DNA of 64,000 nucleotides from Thermomonas sp. (GTDB lineage Bacteria; Pseudomonadota; Gammaproteobacteria; Xanthomonadales; Xanthomonadaceae), in assembly GCF_019104945.1 (NCBI RefSeq), contig NZ_JAHRWW010000053.1, positions 50,604-114,603 of the forward strand. Reading direction: 5' to 3'. A program made the translations under genes and the position numbers. Shown here piece after piece: positions 10,443 to 20,040 of the stretch (the stretch's first letter is position 1; each line of letters begins with the position of its first letter). Below the pieces are notes generated by a model. The model made no database searches and was not told where the DNA came from. It worked only from the letters and a program-made list of their open reading frames with translations.

Positions 10443-11513
10443 ATGCCAAAGCCACTATTTAAGACAATCCGCTTTCTGCCACTCGCGCTACTGGCCTGCC
10501 TCACCGCAGCGCCTGCAGCGGTGCCTGCACCTATTTCGGTTGCGTCGCCCGCAAGCCCGGTGCTGAGCGAAAGCGGCATCACCCAGTGCCTCGCCTTACA
10601 AAGCCGTCTGTCGAGCCCCAAAATCGCCTTATCGGCGCTCAACGCCAAGCATCAGGTGATCGCCAGCCAACGCAGCTTAGAGCAGGCGCAGCATCAAGCC
10701 CAGATTCAGGCGCTTAAAAGCGAGAATGAGCGACTGTTTTACGTCGCCATTATTTCCGTGCTATCGCTGCTACTGGCGGCAGCGGCTGGGTTTAGCCTGC
10801 TGCTGCGTAAGCGCCATCTACAGCTGCGCAAACTGAGCGAAATCGATGCCCTCACCGGCCTGAATAACCGCCATGCTGCCACTGAAGCGCTGAACCAAAT
10901 GACCCAGCAGCGCGGCCCGGAAGGCACCCGTCACGTGCTTTTCTTAATCGATATTGATCACTTCAAGCGCATCAACGATAGCTATGGCCACCATACGGGT
11001 GACGAGGTACTCGTGGAAATGGCCAAACGCCTGAAAACCGCCTGTCGCCCAACCGACCTCGTGGCCCGCTGGGGCGGTGAAGAGTTTTTGGTGGCCTGCC
11101 CTAACCTTACCCGCGAACAAGCCGAGCAGATCGCCTGCCGCCTGCGCACAGCAATGGCTTACACGCTCAACACCGCAAACGGCCCGCACGCGGTCACCAT
11201 TTCGCTTGGGCTAGCCCCCATTCCCTTCTTTGAAGCCCCTGCCAGCAATACCACGGCGCACCGTTGGGATTACGCGTTACGCATGGCCGACACCGCGCTC
11301 TATGCATCCAAACGCACCCGCGACGCATGGGTAGGCTATTGGGGCGCACAGTTGCCGGACGAAGCCACGGCTATCGCCGCGTTAGAGCAGCCGGAAGCCG
11401 CCAAGGGCGTGGTGACGGTGATGTCTAGCGTGTTGAGTATTGTTCCGCTGCCCCGCAGCCGTAGCCGCACACCGCAACTCAAGCATCGCAACGCCGAGGT
11501 GATCAGCGCTTAA
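10443..11513 (+). CDS. membrane-anchored diguanylate cyclase (GGDEF)
   Basis: Makes c-di-GMP from two GTP. The 356-residue protein starts with a signal-like hydrophobic segment (residues about 8-28), has a short external part with a predicted coiled coil, a transmembrane helix (about 100-122) and a C-terminal GGDEF domain. The active site is GGEEF (residues 211-215), with the inhibitory-site RxxD present as RPTD (202-205) exactly five residues upstream, so product inhibition is expected. The metal-binding DIDHFKRINDSYGH is intact. I use ATG 10443 rather than the in-frame TTG at 10398, because the latter lies within the sigma-54-like promoter and the inner start exposes a signal sequence. No known sensory domain is visible. 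Confidence 0.9.
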   Translation: MPKPLFKTIRFLPLALLACLTAAPAAVPAPISVASPASPVLSESGITQCLALQSRLSSPKIALSALNAKHQVIASQRSLEQAQHQAQIQALKSENERLFYVAIISVLSLLLAAAAGFSLLLRKRHLQLRKLSEIDALTGLNNRHAATEALNQMTQQRGPEGTRHVLFLIDIDHFKRINDSYGHHTGDEVLVEMAKRLKTACRPTDLVARWGGEEFLVACPNLTREQAEQIACRLRTAMAYTLNTANGPHAVTISLGLAPIPFFEAPASNTTAHRWDYALRMADTALYASKRTRDAWVGYWGAQLPDEATAIAALEQPEAAKGVVTVMSSVLSIVPLPRSRSRTPQLKHRNAEVISA

Positions 11514-11531
11514 GCGCATTACACTTGCCAG

Positions 11532-12254
11532 ATGCTTTTTCTTCTTGGCAACGACCCGAATGCCCCGTTTCCGCCGGTTGACCAAGCGGAAACCGAGCCA
11601 GATGGGCTACTCGCTCTCGGCGGCGATCTGTCGCCCCAGCGCTTTTTGAACGCCTACCGCAGCGGTATCTTCCCTTGGTATTCCGAAGACGAGCCGTTGC
11701 TCTGGTGGAGTCCTGCGAAGCGCGCCGTCTTTCGCACCGAGGCTGTTCACCTGTCGACGCGCCTGCGCCGCCGTCTGCGCACGAGTGGCTGGACAGTGCG
11801 CGCTGACACCGCGTTTGCTCAAGTGGTGGATGGCTGCGCTGCGCCTAGAGCCGGCCATGAAGGCACTTGGATCACCGCCGATATGCACACGGCGTATCGG
11901 CAAATGCACGCATTAGGCTATGCCCACAGCATCGAAGTGTTCGCGGACGATCGCCTGATTGGCGGCTTGATCGGGCTCGCCTTCGGCCAGATGTTTTGTG
12001 GCGACAGTATGTATTCGGCCGAATCTGGCGCGTCTTCGCTGGCGCTTGCCATGCTCGCGCACACCCTGCATGGCTGGGGCTGGCCGATCATTGATTCGCA
12101 AGTGCCCAACTCGCATACGCAGCGGCTAGGCGTTGAAACTTGGGCACGCCCTCATTACTTAGAGGCGCTCGCCAAACAGCGCGATCTACCCTCGCCACCC
12201 GGCACATGGACGCAGCGCTGGGGTGATCGCCCCGCTTCCCTACTGGGGCGTTAA
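11532..12254 (+). CDS. aat: leucyl/phenylalanyl-tRNA-protein transferase
   Basis: Adds Leu or Phe from aminoacyl-tRNA to N-terminal Lys or Arg of proteins, marking them for ClpS/ClpAP degradation. The 240-residue product has the family hallmarks FPPVDQA, DGLLALGGDLSP, YRSGIFPWY, WWSPAKRAVF and GEMFCGDSMYS-like GQMFCGDSMYS. Length matches the family. It lies 18 bases after the diguanylate cyclase gene and 97 bases before infA. Confidence 0.97.
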   Translation: MLFLLGNDPNAPFPPVDQAETEPDGLLALGGDLSPQRFLNAYRSGIFPWYSEDEPLLWWSPAKRAVFRTEAVHLSTRLRRRLRTSGWTVRADTAFAQVVDGCAAPRAGHEGTWITADMHTAYRQMHALGYAHSIEVFADDRLIGGLIGLAFGQMFCGDSMYSAESGASSLALAMLAHTLHGWGWPIIDSQVPNSHTQRLGVETWARPHYLEALAKQRDLPSPPGTWTQRWGDRPASLLGR

Positions 12255-12351
12255 CCAGTTTTTTGCAAACAGGCCAACTTCGTGACACAATGACGAACTT
12301 TCAGGCCATAAAACCGGCCACCACCCTCATTAGGAACGCTGCGGCATACAC

Positions 12352-12570
12352 ATGGCGAAAGACGACGTCATCGAATTCGAAGGCACCATCTCTGAAACCC
12401 TCCCGAACACCATGTTCCGGGTCAAACTGGAGAACGGCCACGAAATCATCGCCCATATCTCTGGCCGCATGCGCAAGAACTACATTCGCATCCTGACTGG
12501 CGATAAGGTGAAGGTTGAAATGACACCCTACGATCTCACCAAGGGCCGCATTACCTACCGTCATCGCTAA
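12352..12570 (+). CDS. infA: translation initiation factor IF-1
   Basis: Single S1-like OB-fold protein of 72 residues that binds the ribosomal A site with IF-2 and IF-3. The sequence starts [13 protein letters not shown] and ends KGRITYRHR, essentially the canonical gammaproteobacterial protein. Followed 23 bases later by a strong intrinsic terminator. Confidence 0.99.
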   Translation: MAKDDVIEFEGTISETLPNTMFRVKLENGHEIIAHISGRMRKNYIRILTGDKVKVEMTPYDLTKGRITYRHR

Positions 12571-12593
12571 TTCAAGCGATCCAATATCGACAG

Positions 12594-12622
12594 ACGCCCC
12601 GCAAGGGGCGTTTTGCGTTTTC
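12594..12622 (+). terminator. intrinsic terminator of infA
   Basis: Stem ACGCCCC (12594-12600), loop GCAA, stem GGGGCGT (12605-12611), followed by TTTT and, after GCG, another TTTT. A stable tetraloop hairpin with U-tract placed 23 bases after the infA stop. Confidence 0.85.
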
Positions 12623-12699
12623 GCGCCGCGTTGACATGGGTCATGGGGAAGATAGTGCTTTCGATAGCACACTTTCTGCACCTTACTGGAGCCCTATCC

Positions 12700-13647
12700 A
12701 TGCCTATCCGCCATACCGGTATCGCCAAAAACATCCTCGAAGCTATCGGTGATACGCCGCTGCTCGATATCGATGGCGTGTTTGCAAAGTGCGAATTTTT
12801 GAACCCATCTGGCTCGATCAAGGCGCGCATCGCCCACTACATCATTGAGCGTGCGGAAAAAGAAGGCCTCATCAAGCCCGGCGACACGATTGTGGAAGCC
12901 ACAAGTGGCAATACGGGCAATGCGTTTTCGATGGTCGCTGCAGTGAAGGGCTACCGCATGATTGTGGTGATGCCCGAGGGCTTGTCGAGTGAGCGCGTTG
13001 CCATCTCGCGTGCCTTTGGGGCCGAGGTGCTGTTCTGCGGCAACTTTCATGTCAACGCTGCGCTAGAACGCGCTCGCGAGCTGGGCAAACAGCCCGGCTT
13101 CTTCTTTCCCGGTCAGTTTGAAAACGAATGGAATGTGGAAGAAAACCGTTCGTGGCTGGGGCAGGAGATTTTGTCCCAACTCGGCGGCCGCGTGCCGGAT
13201 GCGTTTGTGCACGGCGTTGGCACGGGCGGCACATTGATTGGCGTGGGTCAGGCGCTGCGTGCGGTGAATCCAAACGTGCGGCTGTTTGCAATGGAGCCAT
13301 CAGAGTCGCGCACTATTTTGTGCGGCGAAGTGGCGTTACACCAGATCGAAGGCATTTCTGATGGCTTTATTCCCGGCATCTTCGCCCGGCACAGAGAATT
13401 AGTGAAAGACACCATCAGCGTTTCCAGCGAAGAGGCAGTGCTGCAAATGCGCAAGCTGGCGCGCGAACGCGGCCTGCTCTGTGGCCCCAGCTCCGGAGCG
13501 CATTTACTTGCCGCACAGCGTATCCGCGCACAATTTCCGGAATTAAAGACGATTGTCACCATTTTCGACGACGAAGGTGAGAAATACCTGCATGATTTTT
13601 ATATGCAGCCATCCCTGAGCAACGATAAACCGCTGCCCTTCCACTAG
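12700..13647 (+). CDS. cysteine synthase-family PLP-dependent enzyme (atypical)
   Basis: Fold type II PLP enzyme of 315 residues. The PLP lysine lies in NPSGSIKARIA, the substrate-binding loop is TSGNTGNAF, the phosphate-binding loop GTGGTLIGVG, and the late serine loop GPSSGAH. It differs from CysK/CysM: the segment between TPLLDI and the PLP lysine is about seven residues shorter, and the TSGNTG loop continues NAF instead of the common IGL/IAL. Cysteine synthesis from O-acetylserine is therefore likely but not certain; a cystathionine synthase-like or specialised role is possible. Start at ATG 12700 is supported by GGAG eight bases upstream. A perfect TTGACA (12631-12636) lies upstream but its -10 is poor. 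Confidence 0.85.
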   Translation: MPIRHTGIAKNILEAIGDTPLLDIDGVFAKCEFLNPSGSIKARIAHYIIERAEKEGLIKPGDTIVEATSGNTGNAFSMVAAVKGYRMIVVMPEGLSSERVAISRAFGAEVLFCGNFHVNAALERARELGKQPGFFFPGQFENEWNVEENRSWLGQEILSQLGGRVPDAFVHGVGTGGTLIGVGQALRAVNPNVRLFAMEPSESRTILCGEVALHQIEGISDGFIPGIFARHRELVKDTISVSSEEAVLQMRKLARERGLLCGPSSGAHLLAAQRIRAQFPELKTIVTIFDDEGEKYLHDFYMQPSLSNDKPLPFH

Positions 13648-13673
13648 TCGAAAGCCTTTCCTCTACCCGTATA

Positions 13674-13706
13674 GGCGAACCGACATGGTTCGCCATGGCT
13701 CGTTTT
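13674..13706 (+). terminator. hairpin with delayed T-run after the cysteine synthase-like gene
   Basis: Perfect 8-bp stem GGCGAACC (13674-13681) and GGTTCGCC (13687-13694) around a five-base loop. A run of five T (13703-13707) begins eight bases after the stem, so termination may be weak. Confidence 0.5.
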
Positions 13707-13747
13707 TGCTATAACGCAGGTGTCGCCCCCTATCAAACGGCTTTTGG

Positions 13748-16700
13748 ATGTTTGAGCGCTTCTTTACCCAGCAACTCGCCGCCGATCCTATGTTGTGGCA
13801 GCAGCACAATCCTTGGTTGGTTGCGCTCTCATTGCTGGTTTCTATGGGGGCTGCCGCAGTAGCGCTTTATATGGCGTCACTGGCGCGGCGCGCTACGCTT
13901 CCGGGGAACCGCCAACTAGCTCTCACCTCCGGGGCGCTCGCGCTAGGCAGCGGTATTTGGACCATGCACTATGTGGGGATGCTGGCCTTCGCTCTATGCG
14001 GGCGCGCCGGCTTTTCTCCTTGGCTCACTTTACTTTCTGTCGTGCCGGGGCTGGCCGCCTCGTGGGCAGCACTGCGCCTGCTGATTCGTGAACAGATTCG
14101 GTTTAAGCATCTGCTTGCGGGCGGTGTATTGGTCGGTGCAGGAATCGGCGCGATGCATTACATCGGCATGGCGGCTTCTGCCGTGGCGCCACTGATGCGT
14201 TACGACGCGTTTGGGTTCGCACTATCCATCGTGGTGGCGGTGCTACTGGCCATGCTGGCACTATGGATCCGCTTCGGACTTGAAAAGTACCTTCACCTGA
14301 GAAGCACCGTCACCAATATATTGGCAGGTAGCGTGATGGGGCTGGCCATTGCTGGCATGCACTACACCGGTATGGCGGCGTTGCGTTTTACCACACCCAT
14401 CACGCAGATCCACATCACCACCCCAACACTCCCGCTGGAGACCCCGATCGCGCTGGCGATTATCGGCGTTACGGTGGCACTCAGCCTTATTCTGGTTGCC
14501 ACCAATTCCAGCCTGCGTTACCGCAATCTACTTGAACGCTCGCGTCAAAATGAAGCGCGCTTGCGCGCACTCAACAACACCGCAGTAGACGCCATCATCA
14601 CCTTCAACGAATACGGCATCATTCAGTCGGCCAACCCAGCAACCGCGCACATCTTGGGTTGGAACGAGGCCGAGCTACTCGGGCAAGACATCCTGACCCT
14701 CGTCTCTGATTCATTCAAACAACAGCATCGAGGTGAGCTACGTAAATATACGTTGGGGCAGCCGTCTAGGTTGGATGACACCCACGATATCGATATGCGC
14801 CATAAAGAGGGGCACACCGTCCCGATGCGGCTTGCGCTTGGCCGTATCGAGTCAGACGACGCACAAACGCCCCCGCGCTTTGTCAGCTTTTTGGTGGATA
14901 TGACGCACTATAAAGCGCTGGAAGAAGAACGCCAGCGTGACCGCGAGCAACTCCGCTCGCTGATGTCTAACCTTCCAGGCGCGGCGTTTCGCTGCCGTAA
15001 CGAAGACCCTTGGCCGATGGAATACATCAGTGACGGTGTCAAAGGCTTCACGGGCTGGGACGCCCATGATTTCGTGCAGGGGCATGTGCACTTCGGCCAA
15101 CTAGTGAACCCAGACGACGCTCAGCGTATTGCCGGGGAGATGGAGGTGGCGCTGTCCCAAAACACCCCTTATAGCATCGAGTATCGCATTCAAGCGCGAG
15201 ACCGAAGCACCCACTGGATCTCAGAAAATGGGCGCGGTGTTCTTGACGATCAAGGCCGGATACGCTGGATCGACGGTGTATTACTGGACATCAGTGCAAT
15301 AAAGAAGCGCGATGCAGAGTTCATTGGCACGGTGCAAGCACTGAACCGTTCAGAAGCCATTGCAGAATTTGACCTACAGGGGCGTTTGATCAACGCCAAC
15401 AAGAATTTCTTGGCGCTTACCGGCTATTCACTGGAAGAAATACAATTCCAGCCACATTTTATTTTCTGCACCCATGCAGAAGCACAGAGCACGGCCTACC
15501 ACGAATTTTGGAGCCACTTATTGCAAGGCCAGTACCAAGCGGGCGAATTTCTACGGCTTGGCAAAAACGGGCAAAAGCTTTGGATCCAAGCAAGCTACAA
15601 CCCTATTTTGGATCCCGAAGGCAATGTCTTCAAAATCATCAAATTTGCCACCGACCTCTCGCAGCGCAAAGCGATAGAAGAAGACTTGCGTGAAGCCAAA
15701 GATCGCGCCGAACAAGCCGCCACCGCACGCAGCAACTTCTTGGCCAATATGAGCCATGAAATTCGCACCCCAATGAATGCCATTTTAGGGTTTACCGACT
15801 CCCTGCTCGATTCCCCCATTAACTCGTCCCAGCGCCGCCAACTCAGCACGGTGCAAAGTGCTAGCCGCTCACTGCTGCGCTTGCTCAACGACATTTTAGA
15901 CACCGCCAAGCTCGACAAAGGCGCAATGACACTGGAAGCGCTGGACTTCAGCCTGCGCAATCTCTGCCAGCTCACCTTGGACACCTTGCGCATTACCGCT
16001 GCAGGCAAGGGGTTGGCACTGCAACTGGATTACCCCAGCGAAGAACCCGACTATCTGCGCGGTGACGCCCTGCGCGTGCAGCAGGTGCTCACCAATATCA
16101 TTGGCAACGCGGTGAAATTTACCGCCGAAGGCAGCGTAACCTTACGCGTGCGCTATCGCGATCAGCGCCTGTTTTTGGGGGTACAAGATACCGGCATTGG
16201 CATGAGCCCTGAACAAGTCGCGCGCGTCTTTTCGCCGTTTGCTCAGGCCGACGCGTCCACGTCACGGCGCTTCGGCGGCTCGGGCCTTGGCACCACCATT
16301 GCGCTACAGCTGGTGGAATTGATGGGCGGCACGATTACGGTGAAAAGCCAACTTGGGGAAGGCAGTACGTTCTTCCTTGAGCTACCTATTCCCTTAGGGG
16401 AGGCCGTAGCCCCACTCGCACCGGCGGCCCATTTCACCCTCCCCCCTCTGCGCATCTTGGCGGCAGATGATGTGGCCGCTAACTTAGAAGTATTGCAGCT
16501 TGCCTTGGTGCGTGGTGGGCACCAACTTACCGCCGTCAATAGCGGTACAGAGGCAATCGCGCAACTTGAAAAACAGCACTTTGACCTCGTGTTGATGGAT
16601 TTACAAATGCCCGGCTTAGATGGGTTTGCAACCGCACGACGCATTCGGGAAATTGAACAATCCAACAACCTCGCGGCAACGCCGATCATTGCCCTTTCCG

Positions 16701-17431
16701 CGAGCGTGCTCGATGACGACCGCAGCCTAGCCATTGCTGCAGGAATGGATGGCTTTGCGCATAAGCCCTTAGACCTTCCCAAACTACAAAGCGAAATTGC
16801 CCGCGTGCTTGGTATCCATCTACCCAGTGTGGGCAGTACAAGCGCGGCGCAAGCGGCCATCTTCGACTGGGATCGTGGGCTGCAGCTATGGGGCTCAATG
16901 CCTGCATTACGCACAGCACTGGCGCAATTCCTGCGCGATAACGCGGCGCTTTCGCACTCGTTAACGACGCTTCAGCCCGATACCAGTGCACTCGCCGCCG
17001 CGGCGCATAGGTTGCGTGGTGCAGCAGGCAACTTGGGGCTTACTGCGCTTTACGATGCGCTCACCGTGCTAGAAACACAGGCACGCAGCTCCAGTGCAGG
17101 AGACCTTACCGCAGCCCTGCAGGCGGTGTGCCGCGCATGGGAGGCCGTACTGCAAGTGACACCTACCAGTTTGCAAGACGCGCCCAACGCAGCAGTGCCG
17201 GCCTTTGAACTATCAGATGAGGCCTGTCAGCGCGCACTCCAAGCGATCCACGCACTGCGCAGCACGCTGCAGCGCGGTGAACTTTCCGATCGCCTGATCA
17301 CAGAACTCGAAACGCTGCTCTCTTCCCCGCAATTACAGCGCGTGCAAAAGGCCCTAGATACATTTGACTTTGAAAACGCGCAGGCTGGGCTTAACCTGCT
17401 TGAACAACAGTTACGCAGCAAAACCACATGA
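13748..17431 (+). CDS. MHYT-PAS hybrid sensor histidine kinase with receiver and HPt domains
   Basis: Membrane phosphorelay kinase of 1227 residues. The N-terminal part (about 10-245) is a seven-helix MHYT sensor with motif copies [16 protein letters not shown] and AGMHYTGM, thought in this family to bind a metal and sense a diatomic gas. Then come three PAS domains (about 275-395, 400-520, 525-645), a HisKA domain with phospho-His670 in [14 protein letters not shown], an HATPase domain ([21 protein letters not shown]), a receiver with phospho-Asp951 in [11 protein letters not shown], and an HPt domain with His1087 in [11 protein letters not shown]. All phosphorelay residues are intact. Its stop overlaps the next gene (ATGA), an HD-GYP response regulator that is the obvious target. 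Confidence 0.93.
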   Translation: MFERFFTQQLAADPMLWQQHNPWLVALSLLVSMGAAAVALYMASLARRATLPGNRQLALTSGALALGSGIWTMHYVGMLAFALCGRAGFSPWLTLLSVVPGLAASWAALRLLIREQIRFKHLLAGGVLVGAGIGAMHYIGMAASAVAPLMRYDAFGFALSIVVAVLLAMLALWIRFGLEKYLHLRSTVTNILAGSVMGLAIAGMHYTGMAALRFTTPITQIHITTPTLPLETPIALAIIGVTVALSLILVATNSSLRYRNLLERSRQNEARLRALNNTAVDAIITFNEYGIIQSANPATAHILGWNEAELLGQDILTLVSDSFKQQHRGELRKYTLGQPSRLDDTHDIDMRHKEGHTVPMRLALGRIESDDAQTPPRFVSFLVDMTHYKALEEERQRDREQLRSLMSNLPGAAFRCRNEDPWPMEYISDGVKGFTGWDAHDFVQGHVHFGQLVNPDDAQRIAGEMEVALSQNTPYSIEYRIQARDRSTHWISENGRGVLDDQGRIRWIDGVLLDISAIKKRDAEFIGTVQALNRSEAIAEFDLQGRLINANKNFLALTGYSLEEIQFQPHFIFCTHAEAQSTAYHEFWSHLLQGQYQAGEFLRLGKNGQKLWIQASYNPILDPEGNVFKIIKFATDLSQRKAIEEDLREAKDRAEQAATARSNFLANMSHEIRTPMNAILGFTDSLLDSPINSSQRRQLSTVQSASRSLLRLLNDILDTAKLDKGAMTLEALDFSLRNLCQLTLDTLRITAAGKGLALQLDYPSEEPDYLRGDALRVQQVLTNIIGNAVKFTAEGSVTLRVRYRDQRLFLGVQDTGIGMSPEQVARVFSPFAQADASTSRRFGGSGLGTTIALQLVELMGGTITVKSQLGEGSTFFLELPIPLGEAVAPLAPAAHFTLPPLRILAADDVAANLEVLQLALVRGGHQLTAVNSGTEAIAQLEKQHFDLVLMDLQMPGLDGFATARRIREIEQSNNLAATPIIALSASVLDDDRSLAIAAGMDGFAHKPLDLPKLQSEIARVLGIHLPSVGSTSAAQAAIFDWDRGLQLWGSMPALRTALAQFLRDNAALSHSLTTLQPDTSALAAAAHRLRGAAGNLGLTALYDALTVLETQARSSSAGDLTAALQAVCRAWEAVLQVTPTSLQDAPNAAVPAFELSDEACQRALQAIHALRSTLQRGELSDRLITELETLLSSPQLQRVQKALDTFDFENAQAGLNLLEQQLRSKTT

Positions 17432-18423
17432 CGCCTGACCAACCCACCCGCCAGCCCTGTCTTCTGTTAGTGGACGATGAGCCCACCAACTTGCAGGTGC
17501 TGCGCCAAGTGCTGCAAAACGATTACCGTCTGCTGTTTGCCACCGACGGTGCGCGCGCTTTGCAGCTGGTCCTTGAGCAAAAGCCGCAGCTGGTTTTGCT
17601 TGACGTGATGATGCCGCAGATGGACGGCTACGCCGTGTGCACCGAGCTCAAGAAAAACCCGGCCACAGCGCATATCCCAGTGATTTTTGTCACTGCACTG
17701 GCAGAGTCCACCGATGAAACCCGCGGCTTCGATGTGGGCGCGGTGGACTACATCACCAAACCGATCAACGCAGCCGTGGTGCGCGCCCGTGTGCGCACGC
17801 ATCTTTCACTGGTGCGCACAGAAGAACTGCGCGAATCGCGCTTGCAGATCGTGCAGCAGCTTGGCCGCGCAGCGGAGTACAAAGACAACGAAACCGGCAT
17901 GCACGTGGTGCGCATGAGTTATTTTTCGCAGCGCCTTGCCTTGGCTATCGGCTGCAGCGCCGAGTGGGCGGACGCTCTGCTCAACGCCGCGCCCATGCAT
18001 GATGTGGGCAAGATCGGTATTCCCGACGCCATTTTGCAAAAACCCGGCCCGCTCACGCCGGAAGAATGGCAGACCATGCGTAAGCATCCAGAGATTGGGG
18101 CTGAAATTATTGGCGAGCACACTTCCGATGTGCTCAGTCTCGCCCGCTCGGTGGCGCTTGGCCACCATGAAAAATGGGATGGCAGTGGTTATCCGCATGG
18201 CCTTTCCGGTGAAGCAATCCCCTTAGAGGCACGCATCGTGGCCGTGGCCGATGTATTTGATGCGCTTACCTCTGTGCGCCCCTATAAAAAGGCATGGCCG
18301 GTGGAAGAAGCGTTGCAGCACATTGAAAGCCAAAGCGGTAAGCACTTTGACCCGGCACTTGTTCGCGCCTTTTTGCCGCTGCGCGAAGAACTGGAGCATA
18401 TCCGCCAGCGTTGGGCCGACTAA
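17428..18423 (+). CDS. response regulator with HD-GYP c-di-GMP phosphodiesterase output
   Basis: 331 residues: receiver domain (about 10-130) with acidic pair VDDEP, phospho-Asp59 in LLDVMMPQMDG and switch lysine in YITKPIN, followed by an HD-GYP domain (about 150-330) with HDVGKIGIPD, a metal-binding HHEKWDGSGYP and ADVFDALTS. HD-GYP proteins hydrolyse c-di-GMP; all signature residues are present. It overlaps the upstream hybrid kinase gene by four bases, so the pair likely forms a phosphorelay whose output is c-di-GMP breakdown. Convergent with the following decarboxylase gene, four bases apart. Confidence 0.94.
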   Translation: MTPDQPTRQPCLLLVDDEPTNLQVLRQVLQNDYRLLFATDGARALQLVLEQKPQLVLLDVMMPQMDGYAVCTELKKNPATAHIPVIFVTALAESTDETRGFDVGAVDYITKPINAAVVRARVRTHLSLVRTEELRESRLQIVQQLGRAAEYKDNETGMHVVRMSYFSQRLALAIGCSAEWADALLNAAPMHDVGKIGIPDAILQKPGPLTPEEWQTMRKHPEIGAEIIGEHTSDVLSLARSVALGHHEKWDGSGYPHGLSGEAIPLEARIVAVADVFDALTSVRPYKKAWPVEEALQHIESQSGKHFDPALVRAFLPLREELEHIRQRWAD

Positions 18424-18427
18424 CCCC

Positions 18428-19882
18428 CTACTTCGCCGCAGCCTCAGCCAAAACCGCCGCGGCTTCTTCTGCCATCTGCTGCACGCAAATATCCATTTCC
18501 TCGCGCCGGGTACGGAAGCTCAGCACGCAGACGCGGCCCAAGAAGCGCTCACCCACTTGCGCGCCCGTGAGCATCACTTTGCCGCGCCGGGTAATGCGTT
18601 CCATCAACGCACGCGTGGCGGCGTTTTGCGCGTCAAGCGTTGTCAGTGCAGAACTTTGCAGATGAAAGGCAAACAGCGAGAGCTGCGGCTCGGCGTCCAT
18701 CACGATGCCTGGAATCTGCGCGATCTTTTCTGCCGCTTCCACCGCCAGTGTGCGTTTTTCAGCCAGCGCCGCGCGGAAACGTGCCGCGCCCAATAGCTTG
18801 ACCGATAGCCATACCCGCAAACCGGGAAAACCGCGCGACAGGTTCGGCCCGTACTGCGCGGGGTCATAAAACTCACTTTGGTTATCCGGAAGATAGCCCG
18901 CCGTTGAAGAATGCAGGGCGCGCAGCGCCTCGCCATCGCGCACCAAGAGCGCACCGATGCCATAAGGCATAAACAGCCCCTTATGCGGGTCAAGCGTCAA
19001 AGAATCGGCACGCGCCAGCCCAGCGAGCAATGGGCGCAATTCCGGCACCATGTGAAAGAACGCGCCGTAAGCCCCATCGACATGGTGCCAAATCCCCTCA
19101 CGCGCACATAGATTCGCCACCGCGTCCATTGGGTCCACCGCGCCGGTATTGGTGGTGCCTGCGGTGGAGAACACCATAAACGGCTTCAAGCCCGCTGCGC
19201 GGTCGGCCGCGATCTGCTGCTGCAGCACATCCACCCGCATACGGTAGTGCGCATCCACATCGATTTCGCGCACCCGATCATGCGCAATGCCAGCCAGCTT
19301 GGCGGCTTTTTCAATGCAGTGGTGCGACTGTGTTGAAACATACAGCGTGCCAGAACGAATATTGTGCCCCAGCAATTTCTCCCGCGCGCAGGCAATCGCG
19401 TTGAACATCGCCATTGAGCCGCCCGTGGTGTAAAGGCCGCGCGTCGTGTCAGGGAACTGCATCCAGTCGCGCAGCCAATCCAGCGTATTGGCTTCCAGCT
19501 GCACCAAGGCAGGCGCGGCGTCCCAAATACCGGTATAGCGGTTGGTGGTCGCACTAATAAAATCAGCCAAGGCCGCAGGGTACAGGCCGCCACCGGGAAT
19601 ATAGGCAAGATACCCTGGGTGCGGGGTGTTGAACGAGCGTGGAATCCACTCTTCAAATAGAGGGGAAAGCAGCGCGTCTAACTCAGCCCCCTGCTCGGGT
19701 GTTGGTTCGCGCAGGCTGCGGCAAAGATCGGCGCAGCCCTCTAAGGTACCGCGCGAAGGGGTTTCCGGTAGCGCCTGCAGATGGGCCACGATGCGACGCA
19801 GGACATCTTCCCCCATGCTAGCCATCTGGGCAGGCGAAAAGTCTAGATCCGCAGCATCGAAGGGGTGTTCACTATGGCTCAT
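18428..19882 (-). CDS. PLP-dependent group II amino-acid decarboxylase (AADC-like)
   Basis: 484 residues related to aromatic-L-amino-acid and glutamate decarboxylases. Visible family features are TPHPGYLAYIPGGG near the start, TTGGSMAMF, the PLP aspartate in HVDGAYGAFF (alanine more usual than glycine), and the Schiff-base lysine in LDPHKGLFMPYG, where Gly replaces the common Trp or Gly-like position. Substrate cannot be assigned. ATG 19882 and GTG 19885 are adjacent possible starts; GGAG lies nine bases from the GTG and twelve from the ATG. It stands alone on the minus strand between c-di-GMP genes, with 158 bases upstream in which I see no convincing promoter. Confidence 0.88.
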   Translation of the reverse strand: MSHSEHPFDAADLDFSPAQMASMGEDVLRRIVAHLQALPETPSRGTLEGCADLCRSLREPTPEQGAELDALLSPLFEEWIPRSFNTPHPGYLAYIPGGGLYPAALADFISATTNRYTGIWDAAPALVQLEANTLDWLRDWMQFPDTTRGLYTTGGSMAMFNAIACAREKLLGHNIRSGTLYVSTQSHHCIEKAAKLAGIAHDRVREIDVDAHYRMRVDVLQQQIAADRAAGLKPFMVFSTAGTTNTGAVDPMDAVANLCAREGIWHHVDGAYGAFFHMVPELRPLLAGLARADSLTLDPHKGLFMPYGIGALLVRDGEALRALHSSTAGYLPDNQSEFYDPAQYGPNLSRGFPGLRVWLSVKLLGAARFRAALAEKRTLAVEAAEKIAQIPGIVMDAEPQLSLFAFHLQSSALTTLDAQNAATRALMERITRRGKVMLTGAQVGERFLGRVCVLSFRTRREEMDICVQQMAEEAAAVLAEAAAK

Positions 19883-20040
19883 CACTATTTCGTCTCCAAA
19901 ACAGGCAATTGAAATACCTTATGGAAGCATGCCGCTTAGTGCGCCTATTGTGAATCACCAAAAGTCATAGTATGTAAGCATCTTTCACCACTTGATGTTC
20001 CTATGGGTGGCTGCCGTTTTCCTCTGGAAGAGGGTTCCGT

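Noticed and set aside
12631..12656. Perfect TTGACA with GATAGT as promoter of the cysteine-synthase-like gene
   Set aside because: The only TATAAT-like hexamer is 14 bases away, too short a spacing; left as a note in the gene entry.
13697..13710. Sigma-54-like TGGCTCGTTTTTGC before the MHYT kinase gene
   Set aside because: GG and GC are separated by nine bases instead of the required ten, and the region is better explained as the T-run after a hairpin.
16243..16914. 223-codon minus-strand open frame
   Set aside because: Antisense to the ATPase and receiver parts of the hybrid kinase; composition typical of a high-G+C shadow frame.
18251..18796. 181-codon plus-strand open frame spanning the end of the HD-GYP gene
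   Set aside because: Out of frame with the HD-GYP domain and then antisense to the decarboxylase; no own start signal.
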